From the NCBI GenBank assembly GCA_021373015.1, contig JAJFTJ010000008.1:1-45139 (forward strand): a stretch of DNA of 45,139 nucleotides, given 5' to 3'. Shown here one piece after another: positions 28,622 to 36,152 of the stretch (position 1 is the stretch's first letter; every line of letters begins with the position of its first letter). Made by a program: the position numbers and the translations under genes. The notes below the pieces were generated by a model. It was not told where the DNA came from. It saw only the letters and a program-made list of their open reading frames with translations, and did not search any database. This stretch comes from Nitrospiraceae bacterium. Its GTDB lineage: Bacteria > Nitrospirota > Thermodesulfovibrionia > Thermodesulfovibrionales > UBA1546.

Positions 28622-28647
28622 ATCTAAGGTATAATTATAAGTAGATA

Positions 28648-28684
28648 AACATAAGGCAATGCAAAAAGCATTGCCTTATGTTTT
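28648..28684 (+). terminator. Strong hairpin/terminator between dsrC and dsrM
   Basis: A perfect 15-bp stem (28648-28662 with 28668-28682) with an AAAAA loop ends in four T residues and then AAGGGG, the ribosome binding region of dsrM. The short T tract suggests partial termination, or mRNA protection that makes dsrC transcripts more abundant than dsrMK. Confidence 0.75.
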
Positions 28685-28696
28685 AAGGGGCTGAAT

Positions 28697-29512
28697 ATGC
28701 CGACGTTTTTATTTATACTACCAGCAATAATATATGCTGCAGTCTTAATTTTTGCAGTTGGTATTGTTTGGCATTTTATTTACTGGCTTAGAAGCCCGAA
28801 TCCCTTAAAAATTCCATCGGGAGCAGCGCCTACAAATGCTGTCGGTACCTTTATCAGGGCAAGCAGTGAAATTATTTTTTTCACAAGCCTTGGCAAGGGT
28901 GAAAAAGGGCTGTGGCTGGGCAGTTATTTATTCCATCTCTTGCTTTTAATGACAGTCCTGGGTCATCTAAGATATTTTTTTTATCCTGTTCCTGCATGGG
29001 TTCTCTTCTTCTCCAGCCTTAGAATTTATACAGTATTCATTTTTATGTTGTCAATTCTCTATCTGATTATAAGAAAAATTGCGATTGACAGGATGCGTTA
29101 TATATCAAAACCAATAGATTATTTTTATCTTTTGGTTTTGTTTTCAATAGGCTTGACCGGCTTGATAATGAAATTTGTTGCAAGACCTGTCTTGGTGGAT
29201 ATCAAAGATTTTATTCTGCATATAAATGCGCTGAGTCCTATCCGCTTGCCCGAGACAGTTGGATGGTTTTTTATCCTTCATTTATGTTTTGTGCTTCTTA
29301 TCTTAATAATATTTCCTTTCAGCAAATTAATGCATGCAGGAGGTGTTTTTATCACGCCAACAAGACTGATGATTAACAATCCAAGATTAAAAAAACACAT
29401 TAATCCATGGGCTGATAAAGAATGGACTGAGAAACTTAAAGATTCTGCAAATGAAGCGGATTCATATAAACCATGGTCAGTTGAACAATGGAGTAAAAGA
29501 TGCCAGAGATAA
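28697..29512 (+). CDS. dsrM: DsrM/NarI-like membrane cytochrome b subunit
   Basis: This 271-residue protein has about five membrane helices (near 5-30, 73-95, 100-125, 140-162 and 187-210). Histidines H80 and H90 (10 apart) and H195 and H213 (18 apart) reproduce exactly the spacing of the four heme-b ligands of E. coli NarI. This supports a diheme quinol-oxidising subunit of the NarI/DsrM/HdrE type. The short hydrophilic C-terminus is about 55 residues. It overlaps the next gene (dsrK-like, start 29500) by 13 bases, so the two are co-translated. Confidence 0.88.
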   Translation: MPTFLFILPAIIYAAVLIFAVGIVWHFIYWLRSPNPLKIPSGAAPTNAVGTFIRASSEIIFFTSLGKGEKGLWLGSYLFHLLLLMTVLGHLRYFFYPVPAWVLFFSSLRIYTVFIFMLSILYLIIRKIAIDRMRYISKPIDYFYLLVLFSIGLTGLIMKFVARPVLVDIKDFILHINALSPIRLPETVGWFFILHLCFVLLILIIFPFSKLMHAGGVFITPTRLMINNPRLKKHINPWADKEWTEKLKDSANEADSYKPWSVEQWSKRCQR

Positions 29513-31065
29513 ACGACGAAGAAAAACCTGTTAAAAAAATAGAAGAGTTAATGAAATGGGAAAGACAGAATTATGAGGTTCCTGAACTGTCCGGCAAAAT
29601 AATAGTTCCTCCATTAAAAACCAATGCATCGAGAAAATACTTCCCGCAATTATTTAAAAACAAGGAAGCGTTAAAAAGACTTGGTTATCCGCTTGACGGA
29701 CTTGTCCCGGACTGGAGAGAAAAGTTTCTGCAGAAGATGAAGGAAGTTCTTAATAAGTACAGATCAGTTAAGCTTTTCATGGACATTTGTGTCAGATGCG
29801 GTGCGTGCACAGATAAATGTCATTTCTATCTTGGGACGGGCGATCCTCTTAATATGCCTGTTGCAAGGCAGGGGTTAATGAGAAAAATTTACATGAACCA
29901 TTTTATCCCCGCAGGCAATCTTATCCATCATGTGACTTCTTCGGAAGTTCTAACAGAGGAAATGCTTGTGCTTTGGTATACGTATTTTTATCAGTGTTCT
30001 GAGTGCAGACGATGCTCTGTTTTCTGCCCTTATGGCATTGACACAGCAGAGATTACAATGGCTGCAAGAGAAATATTAAACAGTATCGGACTTGTACAGA
30101 GATATACTCATGAGATAATGGATAAGTCTCAATATTTTGGAAATAATCTCGGCATGATACCTGCCGCCTTGAAAAATTCCATTGAATTTGTCGAAGCAGA
30201 TCTTAAAGAACAAACAGGCAAAGACATAAAAATTCCAGTGGATATAAAAGATGCTGATGTGCTTTTTGTGTCTCCTTCAGCAGATTTTTTTGCAACTCCG
30301 CATATTGAATCTCTTTACGGCTATGCAAAGGTGTTTCATCAGGCTGGAATAAGCTGGACGGTCAGTACATATGCCTCAGAAGGTTCAAACTTTGGTTCGT
30401 TTGTTTCTAACTACAATAATATGAAAATAATAAACAAAAGAATATGGGATGCGGCGAAAGAATTGAGGGTTAAGAGAGTTGTTGGAGGGGAGTGCGGGCA
30501 TATGTGGCGGGTTCTTTCTTCATATAGCAATACAATGTGGGGAAAGTTTGACTGGCTGGATAATAGATATCCGATACCCCAGCATATATGTGAATTCACT
30601 CTTGACCTTATAAAGAGAAAAGCAATAAAAATTGATAAAACCATGAACGATAATTTTATCGTTACTTACCATGATTCATGCCAGATTGCAAGAGGCTCTG
30701 AAATGGGCGGAACAAAGAATGGACCATATGAAATACCAAGACAGATTATAAAAGCTTGCGTTAATAAATTTATTGAGATGCCAAAAGATACGATTAAAGA
30801 AAGAACATTCTGCTGCGGCGCAGGTCAGGGGCTCCTTGGCGATGATATGCTTCCTATTAGAGTAAAAGGTTCAATGCCAAGAATGCAGGCGATAAAGTTA
30901 GTAAAAGATAAGCACAATGTTAATTTTCTTGCTCTAATTTGCGCTATTTGCAAGGCTCAGTTCACAGGCATATTCCCAATATATGGCTATAATATGGAAG
31001 AGGTTGGCGGTGTTCATCAGCTGGTTAACAGGGCAATTGTATTGGGAGAAAAGGAAGGCTTGTGA
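29500..31065 (+). CDS. dsrK: DsrK/HdrD-like iron-sulfur subunit
   Basis: This 521-residue protein has two N-terminal [4Fe-4S] motifs: C97, C100, C103, C107 and C166, C169, C172, C176. It also has a C-terminal CCG-type domain (YHDSCQIARG, FCCGAGQG and LICAICKAQF) that binds the noncubane cluster reducing disulfides in HdrB/HdrD/DsrK. DsrK is thought to reduce the DsrC trisulfide using electrons from DsrM. The gene is overlapped by dsrM upstream and by the small cytochrome gene downstream. Confidence in the DsrK label is high given DsrC nearby, though related HdrD-like enzymes exist. Confidence 0.9.
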   Translation: MPEINDEEKPVKKIEELMKWERQNYEVPELSGKIIVPPLKTNASRKYFPQLFKNKEALKRLGYPLDGLVPDWREKFLQKMKEVLNKYRSVKLFMDICVRCGACTDKCHFYLGTGDPLNMPVARQGLMRKIYMNHFIPAGNLIHHVTSSEVLTEEMLVLWYTYFYQCSECRRCSVFCPYGIDTAEITMAAREILNSIGLVQRYTHEIMDKSQYFGNNLGMIPAALKNSIEFVEADLKEQTGKDIKIPVDIKDADVLFVSPSADFFATPHIESLYGYAKVFHQAGISWTVSTYASEGSNFGSFVSNYNNMKIINKRIWDAAKELRVKRVVGGECGHMWRVLSSYSNTMWGKFDWLDNRYPIPQHICEFTLDLIKRKAIKIDKTMNDNFIVTYHDSCQIARGSEMGGTKNGPYEIPRQIIKACVNKFIEMPKDTIKERTFCCGAGQGLLGDDMLPIRVKGSMPRMQAIKLVKDKHNVNFLALICAICKAQFTGIFPIYGYNMEEVGGVHQLVNRAIVLGEKEGL

Positions 31066-31361
31066 TGAGTGTTTTGAGAATTATTTTGTCTTTTACGGTT
31101 TTATCCTTATTAGCTTCCTGCGAGATCGTTGAAAAACCAGCTATTGGAGGAAAGGGACCTCTGGGGCTCGAAATATCTAAGGGTCTGTCAGCCCCTGATT
31201 ATCACAATCCAAAAAAAATTTGGATGGCGAGACATATGGATGAACTTAATTCAGGAAAATATAAAACTCAGGAATGCTTTGTATGTCATCAACATCCTGA
31301 TAATTTCTGTAATAAATGCCATGATTACATTGGTGCAAAAAAGATAATAGCTGTAAATTAG
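31062..31361 (+). CDS. Two-heme c-type cytochrome lipoprotein (reduced DsrJ-like)
   Basis: This 99-residue protein overlaps the dsrK stop (GTGATGA). The N-terminus is a lipoprotein signal with lipobox LASC and lipidated C20. Two CXXCH heme sites follow: C72-C75-H76 and C83-C86-H87. The segment RHMDELNSGKYKTQECFVCH and the NFCNKCHDYIGAKK stretch resemble the C-terminal half of DsrJ, but DsrJ normally has three hemes and a membrane helix, and no third CXXCH is present here. It is probably a periplasmic partner of the DsrMK pair. The DsrJ relation is inferred. Confidence 0.75.
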   Translation: MMSVLRIILSFTVLSLLASCEIVEKPAIGGKGPLGLEISKGLSAPDYHNPKKIWMARHMDELNSGKYKTQECFVCHQHPDNFCNKCHDYIGAKKIIAVN

Positions 31362-31437
31362 TTTCCAACAGATATAAAAAAAGCTCACCTGTTTTTTATC
31401 TTGTAATAATAGTGCTGTATTGAGAGTCTTTTGACAG

Positions 31438-31446
31438 TGTGATAAT
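31438..31446 (+). promoter_or_regulatory. Extended -10 promoter candidate for the PilZ-J-TPR gene
   Basis: TGT followed by GATAAT (31441-31446, 5 of 6 matches) lies 8 bases before ATG 31455. There is no Shine-Dalgarno. A TTGAGA is also present upstream (31420-31425, 15 bases before the -10). Starting 7-9 bases after the box would make ATG 31455 the first codon of the mRNA. Confidence 0.45.
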
Positions 31447-31454
31447 ATATGCTG

Positions 31455-33161
31455 ATGAGTGAGAAAGACAGCAGAAGAGATTACAAAAGATATTTATCAA
31501 AAAGCGATTTTAGTACGAAGATAAACGGGAAAACAGTTAAGGGTGAATTAAAGGACTATTCTTTAGACGGTATAGGTGTATTTCTTTACAATAGCCCGCC
31601 AATAGAGAAAGGATCGCTTGTTGAAATAGATATTGATTCCCCTGCTATTTATGCAAAAGGCGAGATTAAGTGGACAGCACCGTCAGATTCTGGCATTGCT
31701 CTCGGTTTGAAAAGAATCGAGTTTCCAAGAAAAGGAAATTTAAAGGACTATTTCCTCGCAGATATTTTCTTGGGCATGCAGAGATGCGGGGTAACAGGCA
31801 CTTTTGAAGTCGAGAAAGAAGATACACTAAAAAAAATTTATATCAGTAACGGAGATATAATTTTTGCTTCTTCAAATCTTCATGCAGACCGGCTCGGAGA
31901 ATTTTTATTTAAAATACGAAAAATTAATATTGAACAATATAAAAATTACATTGCAGAGATTCAGACATCAAAAAGAAAAGAAGGCGCGCTCCTTGTTGAA
32001 CTAGGCTGCATAAATTCAAAAGATATTCCTGAAATGGTCAGGCGCATGGCAGAAGAAATTGTGTTCAGTACCTTCAATTTTAATGATGCTGAGTTCAAAT
32101 TTATTGAAGGTACACTTCCGCTTGAAGAAGTTATTTCTTTGAAATTGAGTACTGGAAATATTATCTATCAAGGCGTAAAAAGATTCGTAAACCCGCAGAA
32201 ACATTTTCAGTCCTTAAAGATTTCTCTGGAGTCAGTGATGGGTTTTTCAGAAGATCCTCTCGATTTATTTCAGAAAGTGAATATAGAGGGAATTGAAAGA
32301 AAAATCTTTTCGCTTGTTAACGGGGAAAGAACAATAAAAGAGATTATTTCTATATCATCTATCAATGATATTATTGTTCTGAGAACTCTGTATGCTTTGC
32401 TCAGCGCCAGAATAATTGAGTTGAAGAATAATAATGGAATAAATACTGGCGTATCAGCAGGTGATGTCATAGATGAACAGGATCAGATCGTTGACGAGAA
32501 TTTTTTCAAAAAAGTCGATAAAATATATTCCTCTTATGAACGTGAAGGCTATTATGGCGTTCTTCAATTGAATAAATGGGCGGATTCAAATGAAATAAAA
32601 AAAGCATATTATAAAGCTGCAAAGGAATTTCATCCTGACAAACACCTGCATCTTAAATCAGATTCTCTCAAGGAAAAACTTAATACGATTTTTACCTATA
32701 TAACTGAAGCCTACACAATCCTTGCAAATCCTCAGAAAAAAGCAGAATATGATATGCGTTCCGATGACAAACATTCAGGAACGGCAGATAATGTCGCGAT
32801 GGCAAAAGTAAAATTTGAGCAAGGCAGAATAGAATTCAGAAAAGGCAATTATTCTGTTTCATTTCAGTTATTCGGCCAATCAGTATACCTTGATAACAAG
32901 GTGCCTGAATATCATTTTTATTATGGTCTTTGCCTTCTAAAAATGGGAAGGCATAAAGAGGCTGAAAGAGCTATTTCAAGAGCTTCAGAAAAATCACCTC
33001 AGAACCATGAATATTTAACAGAACTTGGATATGTATTTCTTTTGCTGAATTTTCCTAAACGGGCAAAGACTAATTTTGAAAAGGCATTAAGGATAAACCC
33101 TTCGAACGCAAGAGCTGTTGAAGGACTAAGAAAAGCTGAGGAAATGGATGCAGGAAACTAA
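31455..33161 (+). CDS. PilZ-DUF4388(PATAN)-DnaJ-TPR protein
   Basis: The start at ATG 31455 gives 568 residues; an in-frame ATG at 31449 would add two. Numbering from 31449, an N-terminal PilZ domain has the c-di-GMP motifs RRDYKR (9-14) and DYSLDGIG (37-44). A DUF4388/PATAN-type region follows at about 105-250 (KIYISNGDIIFASS). A J domain at about 368-436 keeps HPDK (395-398), and about three TPR units end the protein (445-570). There is no membrane segment. It likely couples c-di-GMP to a chaperone or scaffold function. The partner Hsp70 is not nearby. Confidence 0.85.
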   Translation: MSEKDSRRDYKRYLSKSDFSTKINGKTVKGELKDYSLDGIGVFLYNSPPIEKGSLVEIDIDSPAIYAKGEIKWTAPSDSGIALGLKRIEFPRKGNLKDYFLADIFLGMQRCGVTGTFEVEKEDTLKKIYISNGDIIFASSNLHADRLGEFLFKIRKINIEQYKNYIAEIQTSKRKEGALLVELGCINSKDIPEMVRRMAEEIVFSTFNFNDAEFKFIEGTLPLEEVISLKLSTGNIIYQGVKRFVNPQKHFQSLKISLESVMGFSEDPLDLFQKVNIEGIERKIFSLVNGERTIKEIISISSINDIIVLRTLYALLSARIIELKNNNGINTGVSAGDVIDEQDQIVDENFFKKVDKIYSSYEREGYYGVLQLNKWADSNEIKKAYYKAAKEFHPDKHLHLKSDSLKEKLNTIFTYITEAYTILANPQKKAEYDMRSDDKHSGTADNVAMAKVKFEQGRIEFRKGNYSVSFQLFGQSVYLDNKVPEYHFYYGLCLLKMGRHKEAERAISRASEKSPQNHEYLTELGYVFLLLNFPKRAKTNFEKALRINPSNARAVEGLRKAEEMDAGN

Positions 33162-33172
33162 GAGGAGTTTTT

Positions 33173-33766
33173 ATGAATAATTTCTTGAGTGCATTAATAA
33201 ACACATTTATACCAATTTTTGTTGCTATTGATATTTTTGTTGTTCTTCCTCTTTTTATCTCTATTACAGACGGGATATCAGGTGATAAAAGAGTAAAGGT
33301 GGTCAGAGAATCTATTTTTACAGCACTTGCAGTTAGTCTCATCTTTGTTGCTATAGGTGAAATAATATTCAGAATTCTTGGAATAACTTCTGATGATTTT
33401 AAGATCGCCGGCGGACTTGTCCTGCTTGTCTTTGCTATTTTGGATATTGTCAAACATAGTGAAGATAATAGAAAATTCAGCGGTTACATGGGAGTAGTTC
33501 CTATAGGAGTGCCATTAATCGTTGGCCCTGCTGTACTTACAACAATACTGGTTCTTGTGGATCATTATGGAGCGCTGCCGACAATTGTATCCCTGCTGTT
33601 AAATTTCGTTATTGTTTATTTTTCTTTTATAAAAGCAGAAAGGATATTGAAAATATTCGGCAAAGGGGGAATTGCTGCAATATCAAAGATAATGGCTATA
33701 CTCCTTGCATCAATTGCAGTAATGATGATACGTATCGGAATAGTAAATATTATTAAATCTTATTAG
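33173..33766 (+). CDS. MarC-family integral membrane protein
   Basis: This 197-residue protein has six predicted membrane helices and the MarC-type segments FVAIDIFVVLPLFISIT, GVVPIGVPLIVGPAVLTTI and AVMMIRIGI near the end. Despite the name, the family has no proven role in antibiotic resistance, and its substrate is unknown. AGAGGAG precedes the ATG. It follows the PilZ-J-TPR gene by 11 bases and is probably in the same operon. It converges with the SPOR-protein gene. Confidence 0.9.
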   Translation: MNNFLSALINTFIPIFVAIDIFVVLPLFISITDGISGDKRVKVVRESIFTALAVSLIFVAIGEIIFRILGITSDDFKIAGGLVLLVFAILDIVKHSEDNRKFSGYMGVVPIGVPLIVGPAVLTTILVLVDHYGALPTIVSLLLNFVIVYFSFIKAERILKIFGKGGIAAISKIMAILLASIAVMMIRIGIVNIIKSY

Positions 33767-33786
33767 AGAAAATAAAATTTAAAAAA

Positions 33787-35106
33787 TCAGTCTTTATAGA
33801 TAACTGCTTTTATTTTTTCTTTTGTGCTAACCTTTTTTGCTGTCTTGGAAGCTTCTTTTTGTGTTTCAAAATTTCCTATCAGAACTCTGTATATCGTTTC
33901 TTTGTTTTTTAGTGTTCCTTGTTTTGTAAATGCCTCATAACCTTTTTCCTTGAGTTTTTTTGTGAGCGCATCTGCGTTATCATTATTTTTGAATGCACCT
34001 ATCTGAACGTGATATGGGGCTGTACTTGTTTGTTTGGTCTCAGTTTTTGCAGGCTGTTGGAAAGTTGGAGAAGTTGTTGCTGCTGGAACAGGTATTTTTT
34101 GAACAGCAGCAGGCGCAGGTTGAGTTGCCGCAGGAGCTATTGGCGTTACAGGTTTTGTTTGCTGGGGAACAGATTGAGTTGTAGCCTGTGTAATTGAACC
34201 CGGTAAAGATTTAACAGGCTCTGTGGTTGCAGGAACAATAGGGGGAGTGTTTTGTTGAGGTGTCTTGGCTGTTTGCTGAACAGGAAGAGAAGGTTTCTTT
34301 TGAGGCTGATCTTTTGACGGCATTACAAGAGATGTCATTGATGAAATAAATCCTTCAATCTTTTCTCCTTTAAGCATGCCCTTGTTGTAAAGAATAAACC
34401 CACCTCCGGCTATAACAACAAGTACTATTATTAAAAAAATGAATTTTATAAATTTGCCTACCATACTTCTCCTCCTGATGTTTGTTTTAAGAGTATAAGT
34501 CCTCTGATAACCAACATTTGTGTCATAAGGACTTTCGCTTATTATTTTCTTAAAATCAGTCTTTGCTTTGGTTTCTTCAGCATTAACAGGTTTTAGAACA
34601 ACGGTATCTGTAAGCTCTTCTTTGTTTTTTTCTGGTTTGATTATATCTGTCTTATCAGCAGAAAATTTTGTATTTTCATGGATCTCAGCAGTAGATGCGG
34701 ATGTAGAAGAATAAACAGGAGCAGGACTAGCAGCTTGCGGTGTGAGAGCGCTTGTTGTCTTTTTTAATAATTCATCATCGTTAATCGGTTTTTTAATGCT
34801 TCCTACTATACCGTAAAGAGATGTATAGCGCGGATCATTTGCCCCTTCGAATGCAGAAAGAACTATTATAGGCACACTGTTGAGATTTTCAGTGCTGTGT
34901 ATTTTTGTGCAGAGCTCAAGTCCGCTTGAACCTTCAATAATCGGGTTTACGAAAATCAACCGCGGATTGACTCTTTCAGCTACTTCTATACCTACGTCAG
35001 CATTAGGAGCAGTAAATACGAGATATTCCTCAGACTCCAATATGGATGCAATCTGTCTTATAGCCTCTTTGTCATTGTCTATTACTAGTATGGTTTCCCT
35101 GGCCAC
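33787..35106 (-). CDS. Pseudo-receiver/transmembrane/SPOR protein
   Basis: This 439-residue protein starts with a response-regulator receiver fold (residues 1-125; ILVIDNDKEAI, VPIIVLSAFEG, GSIKKPIND). The phosphoacceptor position carries N54 (RLIFVNPIIEG) instead of aspartate, so classical phosphorylation is unlikely. A linker leads to basic RRRS and one membrane helix (about 219-240). A Pro/Gln/Thr-rich stretch and a C-terminal SPOR domain (about 360-439, YHVQIGAFKNNDNADALTKKL) follow. SPOR domains bind peptidoglycan glycans stripped of stem peptides. The layout puts the receiver in the cytoplasm and SPOR in the periplasm. It is encoded 29 bases after the actin-like gene. Confidence 0.88.
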   Translation of the reverse strand: MARETILVIDNDKEAIRQIASILESEEYLVFTAPNADVGIEVAERVNPRLIFVNPIIEGSSGLELCTKIHSTENLNSVPIIVLSAFEGANDPRYTSLYGIVGSIKKPINDDELLKKTTSALTPQAASPAPVYSSTSASTAEIHENTKFSADKTDIIKPEKNKEELTDTVVLKPVNAEETKAKTDFKKIISESPYDTNVGYQRTYTLKTNIRRRSMVGKFIKFIFLIIVLVVIAGGGFILYNKGMLKGEKIEGFISSMTSLVMPSKDQPQKKPSLPVQQTAKTPQQNTPPIVPATTEPVKSLPGSITQATTQSVPQQTKPVTPIAPAATQPAPAAVQKIPVPAATTSPTFQQPAKTETKQTSTAPYHVQIGAFKNNDNADALTKKLKEKGYEAFTKQGTLKNKETIYRVLIGNFETQKEASKTAKKVSTKEKIKAVIYKD

Positions 35107-35135
35107 TTATCTCTCTCCAATGCGACTATCGATTT

Positions 35136-36152
35136 TTATAAAGGTTCCCAGTATTTTGCAGGCATATCTTCTGCAAGTTTCAATGCTCCATTTGAACCGG
35201 CAAATAATGGGTCTTGAACAGTTGTAACTCTGCATTCCCTGTAATCTTTGAGTGCGTCCTGAAGATATTCACGAATCCCCTTAATAAGACTTCCTCCGCC
35301 CGCAAGGACAATGTTGTTTTTAATCTTTGCCTGAAATTCAGGGTCAAATTTTGCTATCAATTCGATTGTTGTATCTATTATAGCAGGCATGATGCTTTCG
35401 CATGAGCGTTTTATTTCATTAGTTATGTCGTGGATTACAGGTTTGCCGTCAACAGGGATATCCACTTTTATTTCGTTAGGAATTTTTTTAACAAAACTGT
35501 ATTTTTCCTTGAACTGGCGTACCATATTTTTGTTAAATTTTGAATTGGGATATTTTTCATTCAGGTAATTGAACAGTTGTTCATCGATATAATCGCCTGC
35601 AAAGAGTATTGTCTTTTGATCTTCTTCAGAAGGAACAGTGCCATGCATAATGCAGAAATCAGTTGTACCGGCGCCAATGTCTATCACAAGAGCGTTATTA
35701 AGGAGACTTAATCCATATGCCACTGCAAAAGGTTCTGATACAACCATAAGGGATTGGGCAAACCCTGCAACCGCTTTCCTGATTGATAATTTATTAACCT
35801 TCAATGTGTCTGCCGGCACTCCTACAACTGCATGTATCTTCTGTCCAGAAGCTGGTTTTGCAAGTTCTATAAGATGCTTAATAATTTCCTTTACTGCCTC
35901 TTCATTTTTCTCTATGCCTTCTTTGATCACGCCATGCTCAAGAGGCCTGCACAGATCAAGAGACAGTCTGTTCTGGAGAGCATCTGAACCGAAAAGAACT
36001 GATTTGCCTATAACCTGAGCAGCAATAAAGTCTTTAGGCCAGCCAACATAGCTCTCTATCCATTCTCTTGAACCGTTACTTGATGAGATTGAACTCCTGG
36101 ATGTTCCAAGATCGATTCCTGCATATAGTGTGTTTTCATCTTTTTGCTTCAT
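35136..36152 (-). CDS. MamK-like bacterial actin
   Basis: This 338-residue protein has the actin/Hsp70 ATPase motifs: phosphate-1 GIDLGTS (12-18), the hydrolytic glutamate E140 in VVSEPFAVAYGL, phosphate-2 DIGAGTTD (158-165), and adenosine motif LAGGGS (283-288). By memory the sequence tracks magnetosome MamK more closely than MreB or ParM, including VGWPKDFI, GTVPSEEDQ and the ending ALKLAEDMPAKYW (MamK: ALRLAEELPPQYW). No other magnetosome (mam) gene is in the window. It starts 17 bases inside the end of the amidase gene, with AAGGAG upstream. A filament-forming cytoskeletal protein is strongly indicated; its cargo is unknown. Confidence 0.88.
   Translation of the reverse strand: MKQKDENTLYAGIDLGTSRSSISSSNGSREWIESYVGWPKDFIAAQVIGKSVLFGSDALQNRLSLDLCRPLEHGVIKEGIEKNEEAVKEIIKHLIELAKPASGQKIHAVVGVPADTLKVNKLSIRKAVAGFAQSLMVVSEPFAVAYGLSLLNNALVIDIGAGTTDFCIMHGTVPSEEDQKTILFAGDYIDEQLFNYLNEKYPNSKFNKNMVRQFKEKYSFVKKIPNEIKVDIPVDGKPVIHDITNEIKRSCESIMPAIIDTTIELIAKFDPEFQAKIKNNIVLAGGGSLIKGIREYLQDALKDYRECRVTTVQDPLFAGSNGALKLAEDMPAKYWEPL

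Noticed and set aside
31062-31361. Calling the small cytochrome a normal DsrJ
   Set aside because: It has two CXXCH sites rather than three, and a lipobox instead of the DsrJ membrane helix.
35136-36152. Evidence for a magnetosome gene island
   Set aside because: Only the actin resembles a mam gene; no other mam, mms or mad gene is present in the window, so magnetotaxis cannot be claimed.
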